A stretch of 64,000 nt of DNA from Candidatus Nitrospira neomarina (GTDB lineage: Bacteria > Nitrospirota > Nitrospiria > Nitrospirales > UBA8639), in contig NZ_CP116968.1 of assembly GCF_032051675.1 (NCBI RefSeq), forward strand, positions 3,348,001 through 3,412,000, given 5' to 3'. Within the stretch, counting starts at the first letter, position 1; every line of letters begins with the position of its first letter. The notes beneath the pieces are model-generated. The model was not told the DNA's origin. It made no database searches and was given only the letters and a program-made list of their open reading frames with translations. This document shows positions 17,512-26,256 of the stretch, one piece after another. Position numbers and translations under genes: made by a program.

Positions 17512-18168
17512 TTACCGTATAGATAAAACACCATTTTTGGGACAACATTGACCCAGAATACAAACACTGCACCTAGGCGAAACCGGCGTGCATATATTTT
17601 GACCAAACGGGACCAACATCCCATTGAGCGGAATCCACCACCTTCGAGGAAGCTTCCCACGAAGTGCTTGCTCTGTTTCATCAGGGGTAGCGGTAAAGAC
17701 AAAACCCCATCGATTGCAAATCCGATGGACATGTGTATCTACGCATATTCCTGGCTTTTTATAGGCTAAAGTAACCACCAGATTAGCAGTTTTACGCCCA
17801 ACCCCTGGCAATGATAACAGGGCATCAATAGTATCAGGAGCTTTCCCGTGAAAATCATTGCAGATTTTTTGACTTATTCCCTTAATTTGCCTAGCTTTTA
17901 TGCGGAAAAACGCGACAGGGAAAATTGTTTTCTCTATTTTTTTCACCTGCATTTTAGCCATTGAAAATGGGTCAGATGAAATTGCAAATAACCTCTGGCT
18001 AGCCTCGGCGGTCACTTGATCACGAGTTCGCAAGCTCAAAACACAGGCAATCAGGATTTTAAATGGGTCACTGCCTTGTTCGGCAAGGTGACTAAGGATT
18101 GGGGTAGGAAATGCCCTTATAGCCTTTTTAACCAGGCTGAGGAAGACAAGATTGTCATCCTCATTCAT
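17512..18168 (-). CDS. nth: endonuclease III-like DNA glycosylase
   Basis: A 218-residue base-excision repair enzyme that removes oxidised pyrimidines and nicks the strand. The helix-hairpin-helix LPGVGRKTANLVV contains the catalytic lysine, and CVDTHVHRICNRWG contains the catalytic aspartate. The C-terminal cluster C-x6-C-x2-C-x5-C is seen in CTPVSPRCSVCILGQCC, which binds a 4Fe-4S cluster. The start has AAAGGAAAAT before the ATG. It is followed on the same strand by the AT-rich nxrA leader and preceded by rpsU. Confidence 0.9.
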   Translation of the reverse strand: MNEDDNLVFLSLVKKAIRAFPTPILSHLAEQGSDPFKILIACVLSLRTRDQVTAEASQRLFAISSDPFSMAKMQVKKIEKTIFPVAFFRIKARQIKGISQKICNDFHGKAPDTIDALLSLPGVGRKTANLVVTLAYKKPGICVDTHVHRICNRWGFVFTATPDETEQALRGKLPRRWWIPLNGMLVPFGQNICTPVSPRCSVCILGQCCPKNGVLSIR

Positions 18169-18244
18169 ATTTTCCTTTAATTAGACTTGGAGAGAAAAAT
18201 CGAGGAGAAATTGTAATGTTGGGGGGCAGGTAGTTACTAGAAGA

Positions 18245-18439
18245 CTAAAACATTCTATTCTTTGAAAGCCATTTTTGGCGACGACGTGCGGCTTCACGCT
18301 CTTTACCCTTTTTCTTAACGCTAGGTTTTTCATAAAATCTGCGCCGTTTTAATTCACGAAATAAACCCTCTGCCGCTAACTTTTTCTTAGCGACTTTCAA
18401 TGCTTTTTCAACGTTGTTATTGATAACTCGTACTTCCAC
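18245..18439 (-). CDS. rpsU: 30S ribosomal protein S21
   Basis: A 64-residue basic protein with the S21 pattern: EVRVINNNVEKALK at the start, GLFRELKRRRFYEKPS in the middle and a lysine/arginine-rich tail. It belongs to the platform of the small ribosomal subunit, near the 3' end of 16S rRNA. The gene starts with GTG after GAGGG. It lies alone between nth and pntB. Confidence 0.95.
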   Translation of the reverse strand: MEVRVINNNVEKALKVAKKKLAAEGLFRELKRRRFYEKPSVKKKGKEREAARRRQKWLSKNRMF

Positions 18440-18614
18440 GTTTCCCTCAACCTAAAGATTAAATCAACATTTTACAATTGTACGCTCTGCTTCCAAGTCT
18501 GCCACTTTATCACGAGTGGTAAGCCTATGCAAGACGATATTAATTCCTTATTTTGTAAATTTACCTTTAAAATCAAAGAAAAGTTTTTATATATGATACT
18601 TTAAAATGATCACA

Positions 18615-20006
18615 CTATGAGTCTTTCAATGCGGCAACCATATCCAATACCATCTTTTTGCCATCTCCAAATAACATCAATGAATTATCCAAGGCGAATA
18701 ACGGATTGGGGATTCCAGCAAAACCAGGGCTTAAACTGCGTTTTATTACCACAACGATTTTTGCCTTATCGACATCAATGATGGGCATTCCAGCAATTGG
18801 ACTACTTGGATCAGTCCTGGCCAAGGGGTTCACCACGTCGTTGGCACCAATAACTAGGACAACATCCACCTGATCAATCGTTTGGTTGATCTCATCCATA
18901 TCTTTCAGCGCATCATAGGGAACATCCGCCTCAGCCATAAGGACATTCATATGGCCTGGCATTCTTCCTGCCACAGGATGGATACCATATTCTACGGTGG
19001 TCCCACGGCTCTCCAGAAGAGCGGCCAGGGTGGCGACCGGATGTTGAGCTTGGGATACGGCCATTCCATAGCCTGGAACAATTACCACTCGCCGCGCCGC
19101 ATCAAACAGCAACGCAACTTCCTCAGGAGATGCCGACTTAACTTTTCCCCCATACACTTCATCTGCGGTTTGGCCACCCTCACCTGAAGGCCCCATCACT
19201 CCAAACAAGACATTGGTCAATGAACGGTTCATGGCTTTACACATAATATGGGTCAGAATGATCCCGGACGCACCAACCAATGAACCGGTGATGATGAGGA
19301 CATTATTGGAAAGCACAAAACCTGTTGCCGCGGCAGCTAACCCCGAATAGGAATTCAATAACGCCACCACCACAGGCATATCCGCACCACCAATAGGAAG
19401 CACCAGCAAAACTCCTAACACAGATGCCACACCCACCAACATCCAATACAGCGAGAAATTCTCAGGACTTAATACCACCCCTATGCTTAACCCAAGGACC
19501 AATATGGCCAAAATAGAATTAATCACTTGTTGACCGGAAAACAAAATCGCATTTTCCGAAATCAGCCCCTTCAGTTTTCCAAAGGCTACCAGGCTACCCC
19601 AAAACGTAACGGCCCCGATTAATCCTGAGGCAGCGGTGGCAATCGTTAATTGAAACATAGGTGAATCCGTTAACGAAGAACCTTCAATCAAAGCGGCCCC
19701 AGCCACAAAGATTGAGGCAGCGCCACCAAATCCATTCAAAAGCGCGACCATCTCTGGCATAGAGGTCATCTCTATGCGAATGGCCAACACCGCGCCAATG
19801 GCACCACCCACTACCATTCCCAAAATAATGTACTCATAACTGACAATGTGTCGATCCGTGAGGGTCACGACCACGGCCAGCAGCATTCCACAGGCACCCA
19901 GAAAATTCCCGCGAACTGCCGTTCGAGGATGGGTAAGGCCCTTCAGGCCAAAAATGAACAGGACGGACGCAACGAGGTAAGAAAAATTTATAATGAAATC
20001 GTACAT
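18615..20006 (-). CDS. pntB: NAD(P) transhydrogenase subunit beta
   Basis: A 463-residue protein with about eight membrane segments in its first 260 residues. The NADP(H)-binding domain III follows, with PGYGMAVSQAQHPVATLAALL, VEYGIHPVAGRMPGHMNVLMAEADVPYD and VIGANDVVNPLART. With the two alpha polypeptides it forms the proton pump that transfers hydride from NADH to NADP+ at the cost of proton motive force. It starts five bases after the small alpha subunit gene, so all three are one operon. In a nitrite oxidiser it would supply NADPH for biosynthesis. Confidence 0.94.
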   Translation of the reverse strand: MYDFIINFSYLVASVLFIFGLKGLTHPRTAVRGNFLGACGMLLAVVVTLTDRHIVSYEYIILGMVVGGAIGAVLAIRIEMTSMPEMVALLNGFGGAASIFVAGAALIEGSSLTDSPMFQLTIATAASGLIGAVTFWGSLVAFGKLKGLISENAILFSGQQVINSILAILVLGLSIGVVLSPENFSLYWMLVGVASVLGVLLVLPIGGADMPVVVALLNSYSGLAAAATGFVLSNNVLIITGSLVGASGIILTHIMCKAMNRSLTNVLFGVMGPSGEGGQTADEVYGGKVKSASPEEVALLFDAARRVVIVPGYGMAVSQAQHPVATLAALLESRGTTVEYGIHPVAGRMPGHMNVLMAEADVPYDALKDMDEINQTIDQVDVVLVIGANDVVNPLARTDPSSPIAGMPIIDVDKAKIVVVIKRSLSPGFAGIPNPLFALDNSLMLFGDGKKMVLDMVAALKDS

Positions 20007-20011
20007 ATGTT

Positions 20012-20290
20012 TCAGGTCTTCTTTTTGAACATGGCCAACATTCGGTTCGTCACCATAAATCCACCAATCACATTAATAGACGCCAAGACCACAGAAAGAA
20101 AACCCAGAACGGTGGTAACCCACAGCTCTGTGCCTGTAGAAACAATGGCCCCTACTAAGGTGATCCCTGAAATGGCGTTAGAACCTGACATCAAGGGAGT
20201 ATGAAGAGTGGGCGGTATTTTCGTGATGACCTCGAAGCCCACGAAGATCGCGAGGACAAAAACCGTAAAGGACATAAGAAACATTTCCAT
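20012..20290 (-). CDS. pntAB: NAD(P) transhydrogenase alpha subunit, membrane part
   Basis: A 92-residue membrane protein with about three hydrophobic segments, starting MEMFLMSFTVFVLAIFVGF. It contains TPLMSGSNAISGITLVGA, the typical N-part of domain II. In many bacteria the alpha subunit is split and this piece carries the first membrane helices. The ATG at 20290 has GAGGG seven bases upstream and leaves 25 bases after pntAA. An earlier in-frame start would run into the preceding gene. Confidence 0.9.
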   Translation of the reverse strand: MEMFLMSFTVFVLAIFVGFEVITKIPPTLHTPLMSGSNAISGITLVGAIVSTGTELWVTTVLGFLSVVLASINVIGGFMVTNRMLAMFKKKT

Positions 20291-20315
20291 AACAATTCCC
20301 TCGTTCTTGCGCCGA

Positions 20316-21473
20316 TTAAGCAGGAAGTCCCAATACTTCCCGAATGCGCGGCTGAACAACTTCCCCATTTCTGGTCAACATGGTTTCTTTCGTAATTTCG
20401 TCGTTCATATCAATTTGAATTTCCCCTTTTTTCACTATATGGAGGAGAAAGGTCGCCACATTTTTGGCATACATTTGACTGGCATGAAACGGCACGGTTG
20501 AGGACAAGTTTTCAGGACCATGAATAGTCACACCGTGCATGACAATAGTTTGGCCAGACTTGGTCAGCTCACAGTTTCCGCCCCGTTCTGCAGCCAAATC
20601 TACAATCACAGACCCTGGGGCCATAGCCCCAACCATATCGGCCGTAATAAGAATAGGTGCTTTTTTCCCAGGCACAGCCGCCGTGGAAATCACCACATCG
20701 CTCGTAGCAATGACTTTTCCTAACAACTCTCGCTGTTTCTTGTAAAAGGTTTCATCTTGGGCTTTGGCATACCCCCCTTTATCTTCCGCAGCAGCTGTCT
20801 CCAAAGGCAGTTCGACAAACTTGGCGCCTAAACTTAAAATCTGTTCTTTGACCGCAGGGCGAATATCATACGCCTCAACAGCAGCCCCTAATCGCTTAGC
20901 CACAGAAATGGCTTGCAATCCTGCAACCCCGGCGCCGATGATTAAGACCTTCGCAGGAGTGACCGTTCCGGCCGCTGTCATGAGCATTGGAAACATTTTT
21001 GGCAGCGAACTGGCCGCAATCAGTACCGCCTTGTAACCAGCCACCGTCCCCATGGAGGAAAGGATATCCATGCTTTGGGCACGGGTAATGCGAGGCATCA
21101 ATTCTAAAGCAAAGGCCATGACCTCACGAGAAGCCAGGTCTTGAACCGATTGAGGGGCAGTCAAAGCTTCGGCCATTCCAACCAGCATCTGTCCTTTGCG
21201 AAAGCCTGTTAAGTCTGCTTGACCTTCGGTAAGGTTTGCTCCCAACAACCGCACTTGAACAACGCAATCAGCTTTCTCGAACACTTGTGCCCGAGATGAG
21301 GCAATGGTTGCGCCTTTTTCGACATACGCGGAATCAGGATAACCCGCTTGTTCTCCAGCCTTGGATTCCACCATGACATCCATTCCCCCTTTTTTCAGCG
21401 AGGGAAGCACAGCTGGAACTAGAGCCACTCGGTGTTCACCAGGATACGTTTCTCGTAAGACGCCAACAATCAT
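20316..21473 (-). CDS. pntAA: NAD(P) transhydrogenase alpha subunit, NAD-binding part
   Basis: A 385-residue soluble domain I protein that binds NAD(H). It begins MIVGVLRETYPGEHRVALVP and contains the dinucleotide-binding stretch VLIIGAGVAGLQAISVAKRLGA. The conserved loop PGKKAPILITADMV and the region MAPGSVIVDLAAERGGNCE follow. It is the first gene of the pntAA–pntAB–pntB operon. The related alanine dehydrogenases share the fold, but the neighbouring membrane subunits settle the call. Confidence 0.94.
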   Translation of the reverse strand: MIVGVLRETYPGEHRVALVPAVLPSLKKGGMDVMVESKAGEQAGYPDSAYVEKGATIASSRAQVFEKADCVVQVRLLGANLTEGQADLTGFRKGQMLVGMAEALTAPQSVQDLASREVMAFALELMPRITRAQSMDILSSMGTVAGYKAVLIAASSLPKMFPMLMTAAGTVTPAKVLIIGAGVAGLQAISVAKRLGAAVEAYDIRPAVKEQILSLGAKFVELPLETAAAEDKGGYAKAQDETFYKKQRELLGKVIATSDVVISTAAVPGKKAPILITADMVGAMAPGSVIVDLAAERGGNCELTKSGQTIVMHGVTIHGPENLSSTVPFHASQMYAKNVATFLLHIVKKGEIQIDMNDEITKETMLTRNGEVVQPRIREVLGLPA

Positions 21474-21686
21474 AAGGGTCTATCTCTTCAATATAAGGGT
21501 TGTAAGAACTTTACAATTTCATTAAGTCATCAGGGACTTTTTAAACCCCTTGGCAAGCCCTGTGTTGATATCATAGGGATTCAAAGAGAATCAATGTGTC
21601 TTTGGATCTATAAAGAAGTGCGCCTAACGGCCCAGAGCGAAAGACGAAACGGAGGCAACACGCCTCATGGCCCATCGAATGAAAAA

Positions 21687-21714
21687 TCCCAGAACCTCAC
21701 CGCCGGCTCTGGGA
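21687..21714 (-). terminator. intrinsic terminator
   Basis: On the minus strand TCCCAGA-GCC pairs with GGT-TCTGGGA, a stem of about ten pairs, and is followed by TTTTT. It lies just after the stop codon of the hydrolase-like gene at 21737–23008 and most likely ends that transcript. Confidence 0.8.
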
Positions 21715-21736
21715 CCAAAATGATTTTTTCACTCAA

Positions 21737-23008
21737 TCAATGACTCTTCGGGGAATAAAATGCCTGTACGATTTCGGTCGCTAGAAATAACATGGCCCGG
21801 CTGTGGGTATAACATGCATGGCCGAATAAGTGCTGTCGAGGAGACTCCTCCGCCTGAACTCCATATTCCACCAACAGACATTGTCCGTCATTGGCACACC
21901 GAGTCCCACGCCGAGTACATTCCAGCCACCGCTCAAAGCCGTCATAGGGTTCAAAAATTTCTCTGAAATCAACATTAGCCTGCTCAGCTTCCGGATTATT
22001 CGGAACCATATCCGTGCCAGCCACAGCCAATTGTTGTACGTAATCCCCACCAGTTTGATAGGGCATTTCCCACGCAATTTGAGGTAATTCAATTTTCGCC
22101 AACCAACGCTTGCCATCAGTTCGAATCTCACGATGATTCACGACATGCAGCAGATGACCAATTCCATCGGTATCCCAGCCGTAGCGAACCGGAGTTCCCA
22201 ACGTCACGACATCGATCGTTGCGCCTTTTAACGCCGTTTGATCCATGACAAGACCATACAAGCGTTCGAGCTGTTCTACGCACCGATCGGCTGAAGAACT
22301 CGCTTGCCAGTATTTAGCCAAAATCTCAAAAACGCGCGCCCTCACTTCCGATTCCCCCCTGCCTAGAATATTCGACAATAAAGCCAGGACCTGACCCGCA
22401 TGTCCATGGCCAACGAGAAGAACCCGGTCATCTTTTGTTAGATCAAGCTCAGAAACCCAATCTCGAAGATACATCAAAAGATGCATGGCGGCTTCCACGC
22501 GGCCAACGTGATGATTCATTGAAGACCAAAGGTATCGACGACAAGGAATTGATTGGCCGCTCCCCTGAGTCAGGGCGAGTTCAAATTTCCCTACATACGA
22601 TGAAGAAAAATTTCCTGCATCCTGAGCGAGCCGGTCTACCTTCCCGTAAGTTGGTTCATCGTTCGTTACAGGAGGGTGAATGGGATCATCTGGAAGACAA
22701 ATACCGTTTGTAGTAGGGCGAAAGAGGGCCAGCAACGATTCAAGGCCAGATATTCCTCGGGAATATCCTCGTTTTAACCCTCCCACCTCATCCAATCTGG
22801 CCACACCAAAGAGATCCATAAATGGCAGACCATTGAGGAAGAGTATCCCCTTTACTCGGGATTGGGCCATCCGTTCGCCAGCACCAACCATCCCCTGGCC
22901 CCACGAAGGCGAATCTACCTTTCCAGGTTGAAAGGTTCGATAGCCAACCCGAACTCCAGGGTCCGACTTCGTATAATTAGCATGTTGGAAATTATTTTCG
23001 TGGGGCAT
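21737..23008 (-). CDS. alpha/beta-hydrolase-like protein lacking the nucleophile serine
   Basis: A 423-residue soluble protein of unknown role. The middle contains DRVLLVGHGHAGQVLALLS, which has the strand–elbow–helix look of lipase-type alpha/beta hydrolases. The expected serine of the G-x-S-x-G elbow is a glycine (codon GGA). VTLGTPVRYGWD later resembles the region around the acidic catalytic residue, and VNHRE or HLLHV could provide histidines. The fold assignment is therefore likely but the activity is doubtful. It has no signal peptide and no strong ribosome binding site. It is divergent from the phosphodiesterase-like gene at 23273. Confidence 0.55.
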   Translation of the reverse strand: MPHENNFQHANYTKSDPGVRVGYRTFQPGKVDSPSWGQGMVGAGERMAQSRVKGILFLNGLPFMDLFGVARLDEVGGLKRGYSRGISGLESLLALFRPTTNGICLPDDPIHPPVTNDEPTYGKVDRLAQDAGNFSSSYVGKFELALTQGSGQSIPCRRYLWSSMNHHVGRVEAAMHLLMYLRDWVSELDLTKDDRVLLVGHGHAGQVLALLSNILGRGESEVRARVFEILAKYWQASSSADRCVEQLERLYGLVMDQTALKGATIDVVTLGTPVRYGWDTDGIGHLLHVVNHREIRTDGKRWLAKIELPQIAWEMPYQTGGDYVQQLAVAGTDMVPNNPEAEQANVDFREIFEPYDGFERWLECTRRGTRCANDGQCLLVEYGVQAEESPRQHLFGHACYTHSRAMLFLATEIVQAFYSPKSH

Positions 23009-23272
23009 TGGGAATCATCTGAATGTGAGGCCCCATTCATAATGGATCACCTCCACCCAGGGCAAGAGATGCTTGAAAATTTTTGGTCCGCTAATTCTCA
23101 TCGGAAGAAAATCCTGGCCTTCTCAGTTGGTTGACCGCCTGAAAATCTGCATGATAAGTTCAGTTTCGATCACGTGCCTTATAATTGAAGGTGAATTCTC
23201 CTTAATGATATATAATAAAAGTTCCATCCCAATTTCATCTTTATTTTCTTGTCGTGGAGCAGGGCAGAAATT

Positions 23273-24328
23273 ATGAGTACTTCACAAAAACGTCCTCAAC
23301 AACATCGTCGTGGTAAACTCTTGCCGTGTTTTTTCCTAACATGGAGTGTGGTCTGGCTTGCGCTATTCGGTGGAACCGCCTCGATTGCTTCCGCCGCACA
23401 AGCCGAACATATTATTCTAGTCGTCTTGGAAGGGATCAAATCATCATCCATTCAAGGCGGCATGACTCCAAACCTAGCTCAATTAGCCAAGGATGGAGCT
23501 GTGACCTGGTCCGCTCAATCCATTACCCCTCCTCTCACCGTTCCGGCGATGGCTTCTCTGCTCACGGGCCTTCAAGTCGAAAAACATCGGGTATCCGCCG
23601 CATGGGAAACGTACGATTTTGCACGTTCATTTATGCGCTCACCCACGGTCTTTGACTACATGGATCTGGCTGGCGGGAAAGATACCGGCGTCTTTCTTAT
23701 GGACGAACGACTCTATCAATTAGTTCGACCGGAAATTTATGTCGACTCCCAAGTCTGTGGCTACACCAAACCCCAATGCACGCCCGAAAGAGCATCGGCA
23801 TATATCAAAGACTTTTTAAAAAAAGTTACCAGTGAGAAAGGCTATGGCTTCCGGCTTTTTGGAGTGCCAAACCTCTTATTAGTACATCTGCCTACGGCGG
23901 TGAAGGTCGGGCAGAAATACGGATGGGATTCCGAAAGATATTCGGCTGCCTTACTGTCTATTGATACCGCCGTGGAACAAATCATCCAAACGTATAAAGA
24001 ACTTGGAGTTTTGGACAAAACCATGGTGATTATTACTGGCCTGAATAGCGGGCCTCTTTCGCCCCCAACAGGGGGAGGTCAAACAGTCCCGACCAGCCTT
24101 ACGACCTCAGAGCTAGATGCCACAATTCCCTGGATTGCCTGGGGCGCGAATATTAAAAGGAACCATCCCATCACCCAATCGGTCTCTTTATTAGATACCG
24201 GAGCGACTATCATGTATGCCCTGGGGCTTGATACGTATACTGAATGGGACAGCCATGCGATTGGTGATATTTTCCAAGCTGTTCCAGAAAGACGGACCAC
24301 CGACAATGAACCACAAACAAAACAATAA
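23273..24328 (+). CDS. degenerate type I phosphodiesterase/alkaline phosphatase superfamily protein, exported
   Basis: A 351-residue protein with a signal peptide ending near IASAAQA. The N-terminal half keeps the family outline: MTPNLAQLAKDGAVTW, then PPLTVPAMASLLTGLQVEKH with the threonine nucleophile. Key metal ligands are altered. The first strand reads VVLEGIKSS where V-x-D-G is usual, and IITGLNSGPL stands where an S-D-H-G motif is expected. One later aspartate (LLSIDTAVEQ) and a C-terminal histidine (WDSHAIGD) remain. It may bind a ligand rather than hydrolyse it. The ATG at 23273 was chosen over 23249 because GGAGCAGGGCAG precedes it. Confidence 0.65.
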   Translation: MSTSQKRPQQHRRGKLLPCFFLTWSVVWLALFGGTASIASAAQAEHIILVVLEGIKSSSIQGGMTPNLAQLAKDGAVTWSAQSITPPLTVPAMASLLTGLQVEKHRVSAAWETYDFARSFMRSPTVFDYMDLAGGKDTGVFLMDERLYQLVRPEIYVDSQVCGYTKPQCTPERASAYIKDFLKKVTSEKGYGFRLFGVPNLLLVHLPTAVKVGQKYGWDSERYSAALLSIDTAVEQIIQTYKELGVLDKTMVIITGLNSGPLSPPTGGGQTVPTSLTTSELDATIPWIAWGANIKRNHPITQSVSLLDTGATIMYALGLDTYTEWDSHAIGDIFQAVPERRTTDNEPQTKQ

Positions 24329-24779
24329 GATCAGGATTCGAACACACGTGCCTCGTCAAATCCGACATGGGATTTTCTGCCTGTTTCTGATAGGCATTTC
24401 TCCTCTGCTTGTTCACCACGGGCAGGCAGCAGACCCTACCAATCCTCTGTTACGAGAGTTTCCTATTACCGTAAATCCGAATGCACTCACTCCTCCAACC
24501 TGGTGGCATGTACCGGGCATCACTCCGTTGATTTGGACAAAAGATCCCATCAATATGGACGCATACAAAACCTCGGAATCCAGGACCTTAAACCTCAAGC
24601 CGGGAGATTATCGGTTTGGGACCTTTACGTTTGATTTTTTATTCAAGGTAACCTTATCCGGAACCTTGGAATACTCGCCAACCCTTGATCAATGTGTAGA
24701 TGGACGAGGAACACAGGTCCTGACAATTCGTTGTAGCCATACGCAACCCTATCCACAAGAACCCGACTACCCGAAGTAA
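24306..24779 (+). CDS. secreted protein of unknown function
   Basis: About 157 residues. The N-terminus is basic, followed by the hydrophobic stretch FCLFLIGISPLLV and a likely cleavage site at GQAADP. The mature part is rich in proline, threonine and aromatic residues, with two cysteines (QCVDG and IRCSH) that could form a disulfide. I recognise no family. Its start overlaps the end of the phosphodiesterase-like gene by 23 bases, so the two are probably translated together. Confidence 0.6.
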   Translation: MNHKQNNKIRIRTHVPRQIRHGIFCLFLIGISPLLVHHGQAADPTNPLLREFPITVNPNALTPPTWWHVPGITPLIWTKDPINMDAYKTSESRTLNLKPGDYRFGTFTFDFLFKVTLSGTLEYSPTLDQCVDGRGTQVLTIRCSHTQPYPQEPDYPK

Positions 24780-24804
24780 GTCGGAAGGGATAAGAAGGAA
24801 GATC

Positions 24805-26193
24805 ATGCCGAATTCTGTGCAAGACTGGATTGATGCCCTCGAAGATGCCGATGATGCCACTCGCGAAGAGGCCGCCAAAGCCCTTGCTGAAAAGGGTGAC
24901 CCGAAAACGTTAGAACCCCTTCTGAACGCCCTTGAAGACGACTATTGGTCGGTTCGAACGTATGTCGGTTGGGCGTTAGCCAAAATTGGCGGAGAGAAGG
25001 CCGTTGAAGGTCTCATTACGCTTTTCAATGACAATATGATGGAAGTGCAAGCTGAAGCAGTAAAAGCCATGGCCTCCATGGGAAAATGCGTCATCCCACA
25101 ATTACTGACTTGCCTGAAAGACAAGCGGTGGCGGGTGCGAGAACAAGCCGCTAAAACGTTAGGTGAATTGCGTGACCCTCAGGCCGTACCGGGATTGAAC
25201 CTGGTGTGTCGCGATCGGGATGGTGCAGTCAAGAGTGCCGCAGCCGAAGCCTTAGGAAAAATTGGAGACCCAAAAGCCATTCCAACCCTGATTAAGTTAT
25301 TTAAAGACACCTCGAAGATCGTGCGGGAAACTGCCGGAACCGCATTGATGTATATTGGAAAAGAATCAGTTGATGCTCTATTGGAGTCGCTCAAGGATCC
25401 TCATTTCGTTGTGCGTTGTCACGCCGTTCGGGCACTAGGAGGCATGACGACCGACTATCAAATGGGACGGGTGTGGGTTCGTGAAGCTCGTGTCGTCGAT
25501 GCCCTGATCGACATGGTAAAAGACCCGGATCGAGCGGTTCGCGAAGATGCTACGATTGCCTTGGGCAATATAGGCGATGCCCGTGCAGTAGATGCCCTCA
25601 TGGAAGCCATGAAAGACGGTACAGTTAAACGCCATGCCATTGCTTCCCTCGGCATGATCGGAGATCCTCGCGCTTATCCTCCCGTCCTGGACGCGTTAAA
25701 GGGTAAGGGCATACATCAAGAGGGGAAGCCAACCCCTGGCTGCATTATTAGCGAAGACCTCTTAATTAAAGAAGCGGCTGCTACAGCACTTGGTCATTTC
25801 CGCCATCCCAAAGTCATTCCGGACTTAGTGTTGTTACTTAAAGACCTGGTCCTTCGTGATTATGCCGCCAATTCCTTGGTGTTGATTGGAGATGCAGCGA
25901 TTGAGCCACTCGTATGGTTCCTCCATGACCCGGATCTGTCTAAAGTTCAGCAAGAAAGCGAGCGAGTTTTGGCTTTTGCGACCACTCGAATGACGGCAGG
26001 TGGTGCCCTTAAAAAAACAGTCTTAGATACCCTTGATAAACTCGGCTGGAAACCAACCGAAGGCATCAGCAAAGAGAACAGAGAGATTGAATATACCGAC
26101 ACCACTAATGTGTTAGGTGAGGGAGGAGAAGGCCGCTTTGGCAAGAGTGGTGACTTCGCTATGCCGGCCAAACCACCAAAAATCGAAAGGTAA
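24805..26193 (+). CDS. HEAT-repeat protein (PBS-lyase-like repeats)
   Basis: A 462-residue cytosolic protein made mostly of helical repeats of about 31 residues. Typical units are DADDATREEAAKALAEKGDP, DYWSVRTYVGWALAKIGG and KRWRVREQAAKTLGELRDP. The repeats run to about residue 410; a low-complexity tail with GEGGEGRFGKSGDF follows. Such proteins are scaffolds or binding platforms; the similarity to phycobilin lyases is only in the repeat. It follows the secreted protein gene by 25 bases and has AAGGAAG before the ATG. Four related genes occur at 31621–35340. Confidence 0.85.
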   Translation: MPNSVQDWIDALEDADDATREEAAKALAEKGDPKTLEPLLNALEDDYWSVRTYVGWALAKIGGEKAVEGLITLFNDNMMEVQAEAVKAMASMGKCVIPQLLTCLKDKRWRVREQAAKTLGELRDPQAVPGLNLVCRDRDGAVKSAAAEALGKIGDPKAIPTLIKLFKDTSKIVRETAGTALMYIGKESVDALLESLKDPHFVVRCHAVRALGGMTTDYQMGRVWVREARVVDALIDMVKDPDRAVREDATIALGNIGDARAVDALMEAMKDGTVKRHAIASLGMIGDPRAYPPVLDALKGKGIHQEGKPTPGCIISEDLLIKEAAATALGHFRHPKVIPDLVLLLKDLVLRDYAANSLVLIGDAAIEPLVWFLHDPDLSKVQQESERVLAFATTRMTAGGALKKTVLDTLDKLGWKPTEGISKENREIEYTDTTNVLGEGGEGRFGKSGDFAMPAKPPKIER

Positions 26194-26256
26194 TATACAC
26201 CATTCGCGTATTGTATTGGGGAATGGCGCGTACGCTGGCGGAAGTTCTTTCCTCTG

